A DNA stretch of 64,000 nucleotides from positions 1-64,000 of the forward strand of contig CACMBV010000012.1 in the NCBI GenBank assembly GCA_902612125.1, written 5' to 3'. This document shows, piece after piece, positions 9,858-18,749 of this stretch. A program made the position numbers and the translations under genes. The notes below the pieces were generated by a model. That model saw only the letters and a program-made list of their open reading frames with translations. It had not been told where the DNA came from and ran no database searches. This stretch comes from an uncultured Verrucomicrobiota bacterium. GTDB taxonomy: Bacteria; Verrucomicrobiota; Verrucomicrobiia; Opitutales; Seribacteraceae. Positions within the stretch are counted from its first letter, which is position 1. Each line of letters opens with the position of its first letter.

Positions 9858-11312
9858 ATGAATTTACCACTCCTTTCACGCCGTTCCTTTGTTTCTCAGT
9901 CAACGATGGGTGGGCTGGCCCTTGCCTCGATGCTGTCGCGAGAGCCATTGCAGGCGGCGGGTACGGGCTTGCCTGCGGGTCTGCATCATCCACCACGGGC
10001 TAAGCGGGTGATTCAGTTGTTTATGGCAGGTGCGGCCAGCCATATCGATATGTTTGATCATAAACCGGAATTGATTAAGAGGCATGGAGAGAAATCTGAT
10101 TTCGGTGAGCATGTGGAAGCCTTTCAGAATGGTCTCGGTCCCTGGATGAAGTCCCCATTTGCATTTAAGAGAAATGGGCGATGTGGTAAGTTACTCAGCG
10201 AGATCGTCGAACCTCTCGGGGAAGTGGTCGATGATATTTCATTCGTCCACAATATGGTGGGGAAGACAGGCGTTCACAGTCAGGCTACTTATTTGCAGGC
10301 TACCGGTTTCCAGTTGCCCGGGTTTCCAGGAGCAGGTTCGTGGGTTAGCTATGCGTTGGGCTCGGAAAATGAGGATCTGCCCGCTTTTGTGGTTTTACCG
10401 GACCATCGTGGGTTTGCTTCGAATGGTCCCAAGAACTGGGGGAGTGCGTTTTTGCCTACCCATACGCAGGGAACCACCATTTTCCCACAACGATCAAATC
10501 CGATCGAGGATCTTCATCCACAGGCCAATTTCGTGACCCCAGAAAGTGATGGTGAAGGGATTGATCTGATCAATCGAATAAACCGGATGCATCAGCAACA
10601 GCGTCCTCTTGATCCAAGATTGGATTCCCGTATCCGTAGTTATGAACTGGCGGCACGGTTACAATTGTCAGCCACGGACGCCCTCAATCTCTCCAAAGAG
10701 CCCAAACACATCAAGAAAATGTATGGTTTGGAAAACCCGAAAAAGGCGTATCCCAAAAAGATCAACCCGGAGGAGGAGACTGAATACTTTGGCAGGAAAT
10801 GCCTCATCGCGAGAAGACTGATAGAAAGGGGTGTTCGTTTTGTTCAGGTATGGAGCGGAAATGATAATGGGTTTCCGCGTCGTAACTGGGACAGTCACGA
10901 GGACATGACCCGAGATCACCCATCTCTTGCCATGGGTATGGCTCGGGGTACGGCTGCCTTGATCAAGGATCTGAAACAAAGAGGTTTGCTCGAGGATACC
11001 ATTATACATTGGACCACGGAGTTTGGTAGGATGCCGAGCAGTCAGGGAAGTAAGGGCAGGGATCATAATCCTTTCGTCTTTACCAATTGGTTTGCCGGAG
11101 GAGGTTTCAAGGGTGGAGTCACTCACGGAGAGAGTGATCAGTGGGGGTACAAGCCCTTAGACCGCAAGAACCCGACATTGGTTTACGACACCTATGCCAC
11201 GATGCTCCACCAACTGGGCTTCGATCATGAAAGATTGACTATTCGACACAACTCGATCGACCGCCGCCTCACCGATGTTCATGGCCATGTGGTGAAGGAA
11301 ATTCTTGCCTAG
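9858..11312 (+). CDS. DUF1501 domain-containing protein with TAT-like signal
   Basis: ORF track start 9852 (TTG) but ATG at 9858 gives MNLPLLSRRSFVSQSTMGG; RAKRVIQLFMAGAASHIDMFDHKPEL; GRDHNPFVFTNWFAGGGFKGG. Confidence 0.88.
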   Translation: MNLPLLSRRSFVSQSTMGGLALASMLSREPLQAAGTGLPAGLHHPPRAKRVIQLFMAGAASHIDMFDHKPELIKRHGEKSDFGEHVEAFQNGLGPWMKSPFAFKRNGRCGKLLSEIVEPLGEVVDDISFVHNMVGKTGVHSQATYLQATGFQLPGFPGAGSWVSYALGSENEDLPAFVVLPDHRGFASNGPKNWGSAFLPTHTQGTTIFPQRSNPIEDLHPQANFVTPESDGEGIDLINRINRMHQQQRPLDPRLDSRIRSYELAARLQLSATDALNLSKEPKHIKKMYGLENPKKAYPKKINPEEETEYFGRKCLIARRLIERGVRFVQVWSGNDNGFPRRNWDSHEDMTRDHPSLAMGMARGTAALIKDLKQRGLLEDTIIHWTTEFGRMPSSQGSKGRDHNPFVFTNWFAGGGFKGGVTHGESDQWGYKPLDRKNPTLVYDTYATMLHQLGFDHERLTIRHNSIDRRLTDVHGHVVKEILA

Positions 11313-11339
11313 GATTGAAGTTTTGAAATGGTTCAAGGT

Positions 11340-11951
11340 ATGAAAAATTACCCGCTTTTATTTTTTCCTCTTTTTCTTTTATCTGTGGCTTTCGGGTCCG
11401 AATCCATTTCATTATTTAACGGTAAGGATCTGACCGGTTGGAAAAAGGCCAACTATCTGGTGGAGGACGGTGCGATTGTTTGCAAAGGTGGCAATCTGGT
11501 TTCGGAAAAAGAATACTCAAATTATGTGTTCGAGTTCGAATTTCTTTTACCACCCGGTGGAAACAATGGACTGGGTATTCATTATCCAGGAAAGGGAGAT
11601 GCCGCTTACACGGGAATGGAATTGCAAATCCTCGATAACTCCCATGCCCGGTATGCAAAGCTAAAAGATTATCAATACCATGGATCACTCTATACCTTAG
11701 CGGCGGCCAAGCGTGGACATCTTAAGCCTGTGGGTGAGTGGAATCGACAGAAAGTAACCGTGAAGGGCTCATTGATCAAAGTGGAACTCAATGACACTGA
11801 GATTTTGAATGCAAATTTGGATGAGATTAATAAAGCCAAGCCCAAACATAAGGGTGCCCAGCGGCGGAGCGGTCATATCTGTTTCTGTGGCCATGGAGCA
11901 CCGGTTAAATTCAAGAACATTACGATTCTGGAATTACCCAACAGTAAGTAA
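11340..11951 (+). CDS. DUF1080 domain-containing protein (3-keto-glycoside hydrolase-like family)
   Basis: SISLFNGKDLTGWKKANYLVEDGAIVCKGGNLVSEKEYSNYVFEFEFLLPPGGNNGLGIHYP; ORF track start 11328; alternative ATG 11340 gives MKNYPLLFFPLFLLSVAFG signal peptide. Confidence 0.85.
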   Translation: MKNYPLLFFPLFLLSVAFGSESISLFNGKDLTGWKKANYLVEDGAIVCKGGNLVSEKEYSNYVFEFEFLLPPGGNNGLGIHYPGKGDAAYTGMELQILDNSHARYAKLKDYQYHGSLYTLAAAKRGHLKPVGEWNRQKVTVKGSLIKVELNDTEILNANLDEINKAKPKHKGAQRRSGHICFCGHGAPVKFKNITILELPNSK

Positions 11952-11958
11952 ACTTTAC

Positions 11959-12108
11959 CTAGCGGCGGAGTTTGCGGTCGCAGAACTGTTCGTTTTGAGG
12001 CTGGAGGATCGGAATGAAGAGACCGTCCGTTAGATATAGTTGATTACATAATTGTTCCCGCATTTTCATAAAAATGAATTTCAGGTGATCGTAGGAAGTA
12101 ACGGGTTG
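11959..12108 (-). pseudogene. possible gene remnant (C-terminal coding fragment)
   Basis: Open reverse-strand frame QPVTSYDHLKFIFMKMREQLCNQLYLTDGLFIPILQPQNEQFCDRKLRR* between convergent genes; protein-like composition but no recognised family. Confidence 0.25.
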
Positions 12109-12116
12109 TTAATCCC

Positions 12117-13685
12117 CTATAATTGGGATTTTCGTAAATGTTCTTTTTCTTCCTGCTGCCAAAGTTGAGCGAGTTGCCTTACTTTGTTTGGTTTGTTTTC
12201 CGCTAAATCAATAAGTTCATTGGGGTCACTCTTCATGTCGTACAGTTCCCATTTGGCTTCTTTTTTATGATCCTTATTGAATACGAGTTTCCAGTTCCCG
12301 ACGCGAAGTGCTTTACCACGTGCGTGACTAAAAAAGAGCAAGGGTGGATCCTTTTGTTTTTTTCCTTCGATCGAAGGCAGGATAGATCTTCCGTCCCAAG
12401 GCAGTCTTTCGTGTCCTCGAATTTTGGAAGTGGGTGTAATGTCGCTGGCTTCTAGAATCGTGGGCATGAGATCGACTAAATGGGAAAGGGTATGGCTGAT
12501 GGATCCCTTTTTCTTAATTTTGTCCGGCCACTGGGCAATCATAGGGGTATGGATTCCGCCCTCATGGTCATATTGTTTGAAAAGCCGGTAAGGGGTATTG
12601 GATAAATTGGCCCACCCATAGCCGTAGCTCTGATAAGTATTTTCCGGTCCGGGCATAATCTGAGGTAGATTACCCGGTTTCATGGGTTCCCCTTTGCGGG
12701 TTTTTTCGGGCAGGTAATCTCCCTTGCGTTGGGGTGGGTATTCCACATGACATCCACCATTGTCTATGGTGAAAAAGATGAGAGTTTTATTAAGCTTACC
12801 AACATTTTCCAAATGCCGGATTACATTTCCGATCGCTTGATCCATGATGGTTACTTGGGCAGCATAAACTTCCATCCTTCTCTCCTGCCAATCTTTTTGC
12901 TTTTCATCTTTCCAAGAAGAAACCTTGGCATGCCTCGGTGAAAGTTCGACCGATTTGTCAATCACTGCAAGTTTCTTCATTCGTTCTAATCGCTTAGCCC
13001 TCAATTGATCCCACCCTTCCGAAAACATACCTTTATATTCCTCGATATCCTTGGCAGGAGCATGAAGAGGCCAATGAGCGGCAGTGAAGGGCAAATAAAG
13101 AAAGAAAGGCTTTTGATCAGGAGTTTGTTGAAGAAAAGAAATCGCTTCCTCTCCAATCGCACTGGTGAAGTAGTAATCCTTGTCATTGATGAATTCATGG
13201 TCGATGGAATTTCGGTTTCTTTTCAGACCGTGGGGTGCATAAAAGCTACTTGCACCACCGAGAATTCCGTAAAAGTAATCGAAGCCCCGTTGGTCGGGAT
13301 AAACCGCTTCCAGTCCATTATTCTTGGTATATTTTCCTGCCAGGTGCCATTTGCCCATCATCCCTGTTCGGTAACCATTACTTTTCAGGGCCTCGGGGAG
13401 AGTGAGGCAACGAGGGTGCAAGGCATTATCTTTAAGCGAAGCACGGTGGTAGATGCCCGTCATCATCGATGCCCTTGAAACCCAGCACATATTTTCGCTG
13501 TAAAAATTAGTGAACCGGATGCCATTTTCTGCCAGTGAGTCCAAATTTGGCGTGCGGATCTCTCCACCAAAACAACCAAGGTCGGAATATCCCATATCAT
13601 CGGCCATGATTAGAAGAATATTGGGTTTTCCATAGAGTTGCAGGACTCCTGTAATCAAGAAAACGAAACATAAAATGAATCTCAT
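12117..13685 (-). CDS. sulfatase (arylsulfatase A-like) with atypical CWVSR motif
   Basis: ORF track start 13721; ATG at 13685 gives MRFILCFVFLITGVLQLYG signal; KPNILLIMADDMGYSDLGCFGGEIRTPNLD; MCWVSRASMMTG. Confidence 0.9.
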   Translation of the reverse strand: MRFILCFVFLITGVLQLYGKPNILLIMADDMGYSDLGCFGGEIRTPNLDSLAENGIRFTNFYSENMCWVSRASMMTGIYHRASLKDNALHPRCLTLPEALKSNGYRTGMMGKWHLAGKYTKNNGLEAVYPDQRGFDYFYGILGGASSFYAPHGLKRNRNSIDHEFINDKDYYFTSAIGEEAISFLQQTPDQKPFFLYLPFTAAHWPLHAPAKDIEEYKGMFSEGWDQLRAKRLERMKKLAVIDKSVELSPRHAKVSSWKDEKQKDWQERRMEVYAAQVTIMDQAIGNVIRHLENVGKLNKTLIFFTIDNGGCHVEYPPQRKGDYLPEKTRKGEPMKPGNLPQIMPGPENTYQSYGYGWANLSNTPYRLFKQYDHEGGIHTPMIAQWPDKIKKKGSISHTLSHLVDLMPTILEASDITPTSKIRGHERLPWDGRSILPSIEGKKQKDPPLLFFSHARGKALRVGNWKLVFNKDHKKEAKWELYDMKSDPNELIDLAENKPNKVRQLAQLWQQEEKEHLRKSQL

Positions 13686-13824
13686 ATTACAGGATGGAAG
13701 AGAAGAAGGCTTTCGGGTCAATTATTAACCGTTTGCTCCAGAGAGATTCTTTTTAGAATATTGATTTCAGCGTGACCTTTTCTCTGTCAGTCACTTAAAT
13801 GATGGTTTGCTCAGTACTTAAATT

Positions 13825-15192
13825 ATGAAAATATTCCTCACCACTCTTACAAGTTTCTTGTTCCTTTCATGCCTGGCCTCGGCCAAGAAACCTAATTTTG
13901 TTTATATCATGGTGGATGATGCAGGGTATGGCGATTTCTCCTGTTTCGGTCAGAAAAAGTTCAAGACTCCGAATGTGGATCGCATGGCAAAGGAAGGAAT
14001 GAAAATGACCGATTTTTATTCTTCCAGTACGGTGTGTGCACCTTCCAGGTCGAGTTTAATGACCGGTCACCATTCGGGGCGGGGTTACATTCGTGGAAAT
14101 AAGGAAATCAAACCTGAAGGTCAGCACCCATTACCATTACAGGCGGTGACCATACCTGAGGTCCTTAAACAGTCAGGATATGTTTCCGGTATGTTCGGAA
14201 AATGGGGACTCGGGGCTCCCGGTTCAGAAGGAGATCCGATGAATCAGGGCTTTGATCGGTTTTATGGACTGAACTGCCAGCGACAGTCCCATAATTTTTA
14301 TCCCACCCATATTTGGAGTGACCGGAAGAAAGTCATGCTGGATCGCAAGCATTATTCCCATAGTTTGATTGCAGATGAATGTCTGAAGTTTATTCAGGTA
14401 AACAAGGATAACCCGTTTTTTTGCTATGTTCCCTTTACCATTCCTCATGCCGCCATGCAGTCTCCGGAAGAAAGGATTGCTCCCTGGAGGAAAAAGTTTC
14501 CTGAGTTCGAAAAGGTAACCGGTAAGTACGGTGGGTCACTGATCACAAACCCGGTAGCAGCTTTTGCAGCCATGATGCAGCACATGGATGAAGATGTTGG
14601 GCGAATCCTTGATCTCCTGGAAGAGCTTAAGATTGATGACAATACTTTGGTGATTTTTACTTCGGACAATGGACCGCACAAGGAAGGCGGTCATAAGCCT
14701 GACTTTTTTAACAGCAATGGACCCCTTAAAGGGTATAAACGCGATTTATATGAGGGCGGGATTCGCGTAGCCACAGTTGCGTGGTGGCCGGGAAAAATCA
14801 AGCCAGGCACAACCAGTTCCCAAATAGCGGCAGGGTGGGACCTCATGCCCACGCTTTGTGAGTTATCCGGTACGCCCACCCCGGCTGGTCTGGATGGAGT
14901 TTCTTTTGCCCCCACTCTTCTTGGACAAGCTCAAGGACAAGAAAAACGCCAATATCTTTACTGGGAGTTCCACGAACAGGGAGGAAAGCAGGCAGTACGA
15001 ATGGGCAAGTGGAAAGGGATTCGACTGAATGTTCGCAGGGACCCGGATTCCCCGCTCGAACTTTATGACTTGTCTAAAGATATCGGGGAAAAAAATAATA
15101 TTGCTTCCAGGTATCCCCAAATCGTCAGTAAAATTGAGACCGCAATCAAGGATTCTCATCAGGAAAATCCAATTTTCCCGTTCATCGAATAA
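13825..15192 (+). CDS. sulfatase (arylsulfatase)
   Basis: 455 aa; signal peptide; KPNFVYIMVDDAGYGDFSCFGQ; VCAPSRSSLMTG; GLYEGGIRV-type motif (RDLYEGGIRVATVAWWPG). Confidence 0.93.
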   Translation: MKIFLTTLTSFLFLSCLASAKKPNFVYIMVDDAGYGDFSCFGQKKFKTPNVDRMAKEGMKMTDFYSSSTVCAPSRSSLMTGHHSGRGYIRGNKEIKPEGQHPLPLQAVTIPEVLKQSGYVSGMFGKWGLGAPGSEGDPMNQGFDRFYGLNCQRQSHNFYPTHIWSDRKKVMLDRKHYSHSLIADECLKFIQVNKDNPFFCYVPFTIPHAAMQSPEERIAPWRKKFPEFEKVTGKYGGSLITNPVAAFAAMMQHMDEDVGRILDLLEELKIDDNTLVIFTSDNGPHKEGGHKPDFFNSNGPLKGYKRDLYEGGIRVATVAWWPGKIKPGTTSSQIAAGWDLMPTLCELSGTPTPAGLDGVSFAPTLLGQAQGQEKRQYLYWEFHEQGGKQAVRMGKWKGIRLNVRRDPDSPLELYDLSKDIGEKNNIASRYPQIVSKIETAIKDSHQENPIFPFIE

Positions 15193-15224
15193 TCCTCTGG
15201 GTAGATTTTATCTCGGTAATACCC

Positions 15225-16439
15225 CTATGGTTTCGCGAATGCCGGGATCAGGTTTTCGGGTAATTCTTTAAGCATTTTTCCCATGCCTTGGTTGTGAGCG
15301 GTAGCGACGATCACAAGGTCAATGGAGGGTGCCACAAAAATGAATTGTCCGCCCGCTCCGCGTCCCTGAATTAAGGGATATTTCCTGCCTTGAATCTCGC
15401 GAGTCTGATGCCACCAAAAATAACCGTAAAAATTTTCTTCATTGGTTTGAACCAGGGGTGAGGTGGCTTTGGTTACAAAGGCTCGGGGAAGAAGTTGTTT
15501 TCCGTTCCATGTTCCTTGATTTAGAGTTAGCAAGCCGAATTTGATCATATCCCGGGAACGGATACTGGAGCCGGCTGCTGATTTCGGATATCCACTTAAG
15601 TCCTCCTGCCAGTTGAAATTGGATATGCCCAAAGGTTTAAGCAGATGGTCGCAAATAAATTGCTCTGCCGTTCCGGGTACCACAGCTTCCAGTACTTGCA
15701 TCGTGAGTACGGGATCGGAAGCCTGGTATTTGAAGGGTTTGGGAGCAGGTGGAAGGGGGCGGGTGAAGTGAAGGTAAGCTTGAGCCTGACCTTGGCCGAG
15801 CAACCGTTCAGGCTGGCTGAGAATATCGGGAAGGCTTTTTTGCGGAAGTAAAATACCCGAGCTCATCTGCATCGCTTGATCCAAGGTAATTTCATTTGCC
15901 CCCTCCGCTAATTGGGAGGAATCGATGTCCTTGAGAAAGGAGGCGACCGGTTTCTTTAGGTCCTCCATGGTCATATGCCCGAGTTGAATGGCCCTTCCAA
16001 TAGCATAAGCGGTGTAAGATTTGGTGATCGACATTTGATAATGAGGATAATTTACCCGGCCTCGTCGGTAATAAGCTTCGAGAATAAGTTTTCCCCGATG
16101 GGCGATCAATAAACTGTCGGTGTTTCCGAATTTGACCGAGTCCGAGGGGCTGGCGAGCCGGCGAGCATAGGCAAGAATCCTTTCACGATCCTCTCCGCCT
16201 GCTCCCAATTTACCCACTTTCAATTGATCCTTCCGGTCTCTCGGAGCGGGGGAAATAAATGCTTGGTTGAGATAAGGGATCTTTTTCTCGCTTTCAAAGG
16301 AAACATCCTCGGCATTAAGATCGACTACTTCAGGACCTAACCCGTTTTTGGCCACATCCTGACTAATGCATGAGGTAAGAAAGAGAGGAATAAAAAGAAA
16401 GGCTTTCAAGAATTTGGGTTGGGTAAAAGGTTTGCTCAA
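15225..16439 (-). CDS. serine hydrolase / class C beta-lactamase-like lipoprotein
   Basis: 404 aa; lipobox-like LTSC; SITKSYTAYAIGRA (SxxK); MQMSSGIL; KFGLLTLNQGTWNGKQLLP. Confidence 0.85.
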   Translation of the reverse strand: MSKPFTQPKFLKAFLFIPLFLTSCISQDVAKNGLGPEVVDLNAEDVSFESEKKIPYLNQAFISPAPRDRKDQLKVGKLGAGGEDRERILAYARRLASPSDSVKFGNTDSLLIAHRGKLILEAYYRRGRVNYPHYQMSITKSYTAYAIGRAIQLGHMTMEDLKKPVASFLKDIDSSQLAEGANEITLDQAMQMSSGILLPQKSLPDILSQPERLLGQGQAQAYLHFTRPLPPAPKPFKYQASDPVLTMQVLEAVVPGTAEQFICDHLLKPLGISNFNWQEDLSGYPKSAAGSSIRSRDMIKFGLLTLNQGTWNGKQLLPRAFVTKATSPLVQTNEENFYGYFWWHQTREIQGRKYPLIQGRGAGGQFIFVAPSIDLVIVATAHNQGMGKMLKELPENLIPAFAKP

Positions 16440-16499
16440 AGAAAGAAATGGTACGCAATGAACTTGACGGCTGATCTTGGAAGATACGGAATCAATGCA

Positions 16500-17342
16500 A
16501 TGAAAAAAATATCCCTGCTTTCTTTCTTATTCGCAACCTTAACCTGCGCCTTTGTTGCGAAGGCCGTTCCCGTTATCCGTAAGGAAATCAAAGAAGAAAA
16601 CGGCCGCAAGGTGGAGTATATGTTTATCGACGGAATCAAGGTGCATGAGAAGGATGCTGAAATACAACCGCAGCCCCCTGTGGTCGAACCCAAACCCTAT
16701 GATGCCAAAGCTGCCAAGCCACCAAAAGGAGCAATCGTCCTTTTTGATGGTACGGAAAAAACTCTGAAGAATTGGACTTCGGGCAACGGGAAACCCACCA
16801 AATGGAAATTGGTGGATGGTGCATTGGAGTCGGTTCGTGGTGGTGGATATTTACAGAGCAAGCAAGAATTTGGCTCCTGTAAATTACATGTGGAGTTTGC
16901 CACCCCCAAGGAGGTGAAAGGGAGCGGTCAAGGGCGTGGGAACAGTGGTGTGTTTCTCATGGGGCAGTACGAAATACAGGTTCTGGATTCCTTTAATAAT
17001 ATTACCTATCCTGATGGTCAGTGTGGTGCTCTTTATGGGCGGGCCAAGCCATTGGTGAATGCATCACGAGGTCCAGGTGAATGGCAAACTTATGATGTTA
17101 CTTTTCATCGTCCCATTTTTAATGATGAGGGGGAAGTTACCCGCAAGGCAAAGTTTCATGTTATTCACAACGGTCATGTCATCCATGATAATCTGCAACT
17201 CAGTGGAGGCACCGGTTGGAGAGGCCCGCACTCGATTTCCGAATACAAGAAACATGGCGATCAAGGACCTTTAAAAATGCAGGATCATGGGAACCCTGTA
17301 CGTTTTCGAAATGTTTGGATTGTGCCCTTACCTGAAGTTTGA
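16500..17342 (+). CDS. DUF1080 domain-containing protein (3-keto-glycoside hydrolase-like family)
   Basis: ORF track start 16419 overlaps the divergent neighbour; ATG 16500 gives MKKISLLSFLFATLTCAFVAKAVPV signal; GAIVLFDGTEKTLKNWTSGNGKPTKWKLVDGALE; GNSGVFLMGQYEIQVLDS. Confidence 0.88.
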   Translation: MKKISLLSFLFATLTCAFVAKAVPVIRKEIKEENGRKVEYMFIDGIKVHEKDAEIQPQPPVVEPKPYDAKAAKPPKGAIVLFDGTEKTLKNWTSGNGKPTKWKLVDGALESVRGGGYLQSKQEFGSCKLHVEFATPKEVKGSGQGRGNSGVFLMGQYEIQVLDSFNNITYPDGQCGALYGRAKPLVNASRGPGEWQTYDVTFHRPIFNDEGEVTRKAKFHVIHNGHVIHDNLQLSGGTGWRGPHSISEYKKHGDQGPLKMQDHGNPVRFRNVWIVPLPEV

Positions 17343-17399
17343 CTTAATCAAAAACCTCTCAAAAAATACGGGTCAAGTTGTACTTCAAATGCTTGGCTA

Positions 17400-18749
17400 T
17401 TATTTGCCTTCAATAATTTGTATGTGGTTTTGGCTGTGGGTGCGGAACCAAATTTGGGCTTCGTCCCATCGGGGCTTTTCCAGTTTGGCTTTCCAATTGT
17501 TGAGTTGAGCAATCATTTGGTCTGACCTTTCCTTTTCCAATTTGATCAGGTTTTTGGATTCGCTCAGATCTTCTTCCAGGTTGTAAAGGGCGTGGCCATA
17601 ATCCTTCACATAAATTAATTTCCAAGGACCCTCCCGCATGGCAGAGAACCACAACTTGTGCCAGTAGAGATTCTGGTGAGGGGGCTTGGGTTTTTCATCC
17701 TGGATGAAGGGGAGCAGGTTTACCCCATCCAGATTCTTTAAATCTTTATGCTTGGCTCCTGCCGCAGCCAGGGAAGTGGCCATGATATCCAAGGAGATCA
17801 TCATCGGATCAAATGTTTTGGGTTCCTTGAATTGCTTGGGCCAATGCACGAAAAACGGAACCCGGGTACCCCCTTCGAATTTGATTCCCTTATGCCCGGC
17901 CAATGGCAGGTTGATTGATGCGTTTCCAGTGGCCCCCCCGTTATCGCTAAGAAACCAAATCAGGGTATTTTCGAATTCCCCGGAGGCTTTCAGGGAATCA
18001 ACCAGTTGGCCGATCGCCCGGTCCATCGCCCAAATCATCGCCGCGTAGCTTCTTCTCTTCGTATCTTTGATCGATGGGAATAGGGCCTTGTCTTCCTCGG
18101 TGGCATGCATCGGTCCATGAGGTGCGGTGAAGGAGTGGAAGAGAAAGAAGGGTTTTTCGTCTTTTGCATGGATGAAATCGATCGCCTTTTGTCCGAATAC
18201 ATCCGTAAGGTAGCCATCGAATTTGACCGGTTTCCCATTCTCTTCAATCGCTTTGGCGTTGCCTGCCTTATCATCCTTTTTGGGATGATAGAAATAACTT
18301 CGCGACCCGGACCGTAGGCCGTAAAAATAATCGAATCCTCTTTGAGTCGGGTAATATTGATCCTGGTTTCCCAGATGCCACTTGCCGATTAACCCAGTCC
18401 GGTAGCCTAGTTTTTTGAGACGGTCGGCCATGGTGACTTGCTCCAGGTCCATGCCATCAGTGGGGGGCGGGGAATTGGCTTCATGCCCAAAGCGTTGTTG
18501 ATAACGCCCTGTCATTAAACCCGCCCGTGAAGGACTGCAGACAGAGGCGGAGACATGTCCATCCGTGAAACGGATGCCGTTCTTGGCCAAACTATCAATA
18601 TGGGGCGAACGAATATCATCCGATCCCTGATAGCCAAGGTCGGCCCATCCGAGATCATCCGCCAGAAGGATAATAATGTTTGGCTTATCCTTGGCCGAAA
18701 GAGAAATCGTTATGCAAACTAAGATTAAGTTGAGCGAAATACTTTTCAT
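17400..18749 (-). CDS. sulfatase (arylsulfatase)
   Basis: 449 aa; KPNIIILLADDLGWADLGYQGSDDIRSPHID; VCSPSRAGLMTGRY; KFEGGTRVPFFVHWP. Confidence 0.93.
   Translation of the reverse strand: MKSISLNLILVCITISLSAKDKPNIIILLADDLGWADLGYQGSDDIRSPHIDSLAKNGIRFTDGHVSASVCSPSRAGLMTGRYQQRFGHEANSPPPTDGMDLEQVTMADRLKKLGYRTGLIGKWHLGNQDQYYPTQRGFDYFYGLRSGSRSYFYHPKKDDKAGNAKAIEENGKPVKFDGYLTDVFGQKAIDFIHAKDEKPFFLFHSFTAPHGPMHATEEDKALFPSIKDTKRRSYAAMIWAMDRAIGQLVDSLKASGEFENTLIWFLSDNGGATGNASINLPLAGHKGIKFEGGTRVPFFVHWPKQFKEPKTFDPMMISLDIMATSLAAAGAKHKDLKNLDGVNLLPFIQDEKPKPPHQNLYWHKLWFSAMREGPWKLIYVKDYGHALYNLEEDLSESKNLIKLEKERSDQMIAQLNNWKAKLEKPRWDEAQIWFRTHSQNHIQIIEGK

Noticed and set aside
16419-16499. 5' extension of the DUF1080 ORF
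   Set aside because: Overlaps the divergent serine hydrolase start; a good signal peptide starts at 16500.
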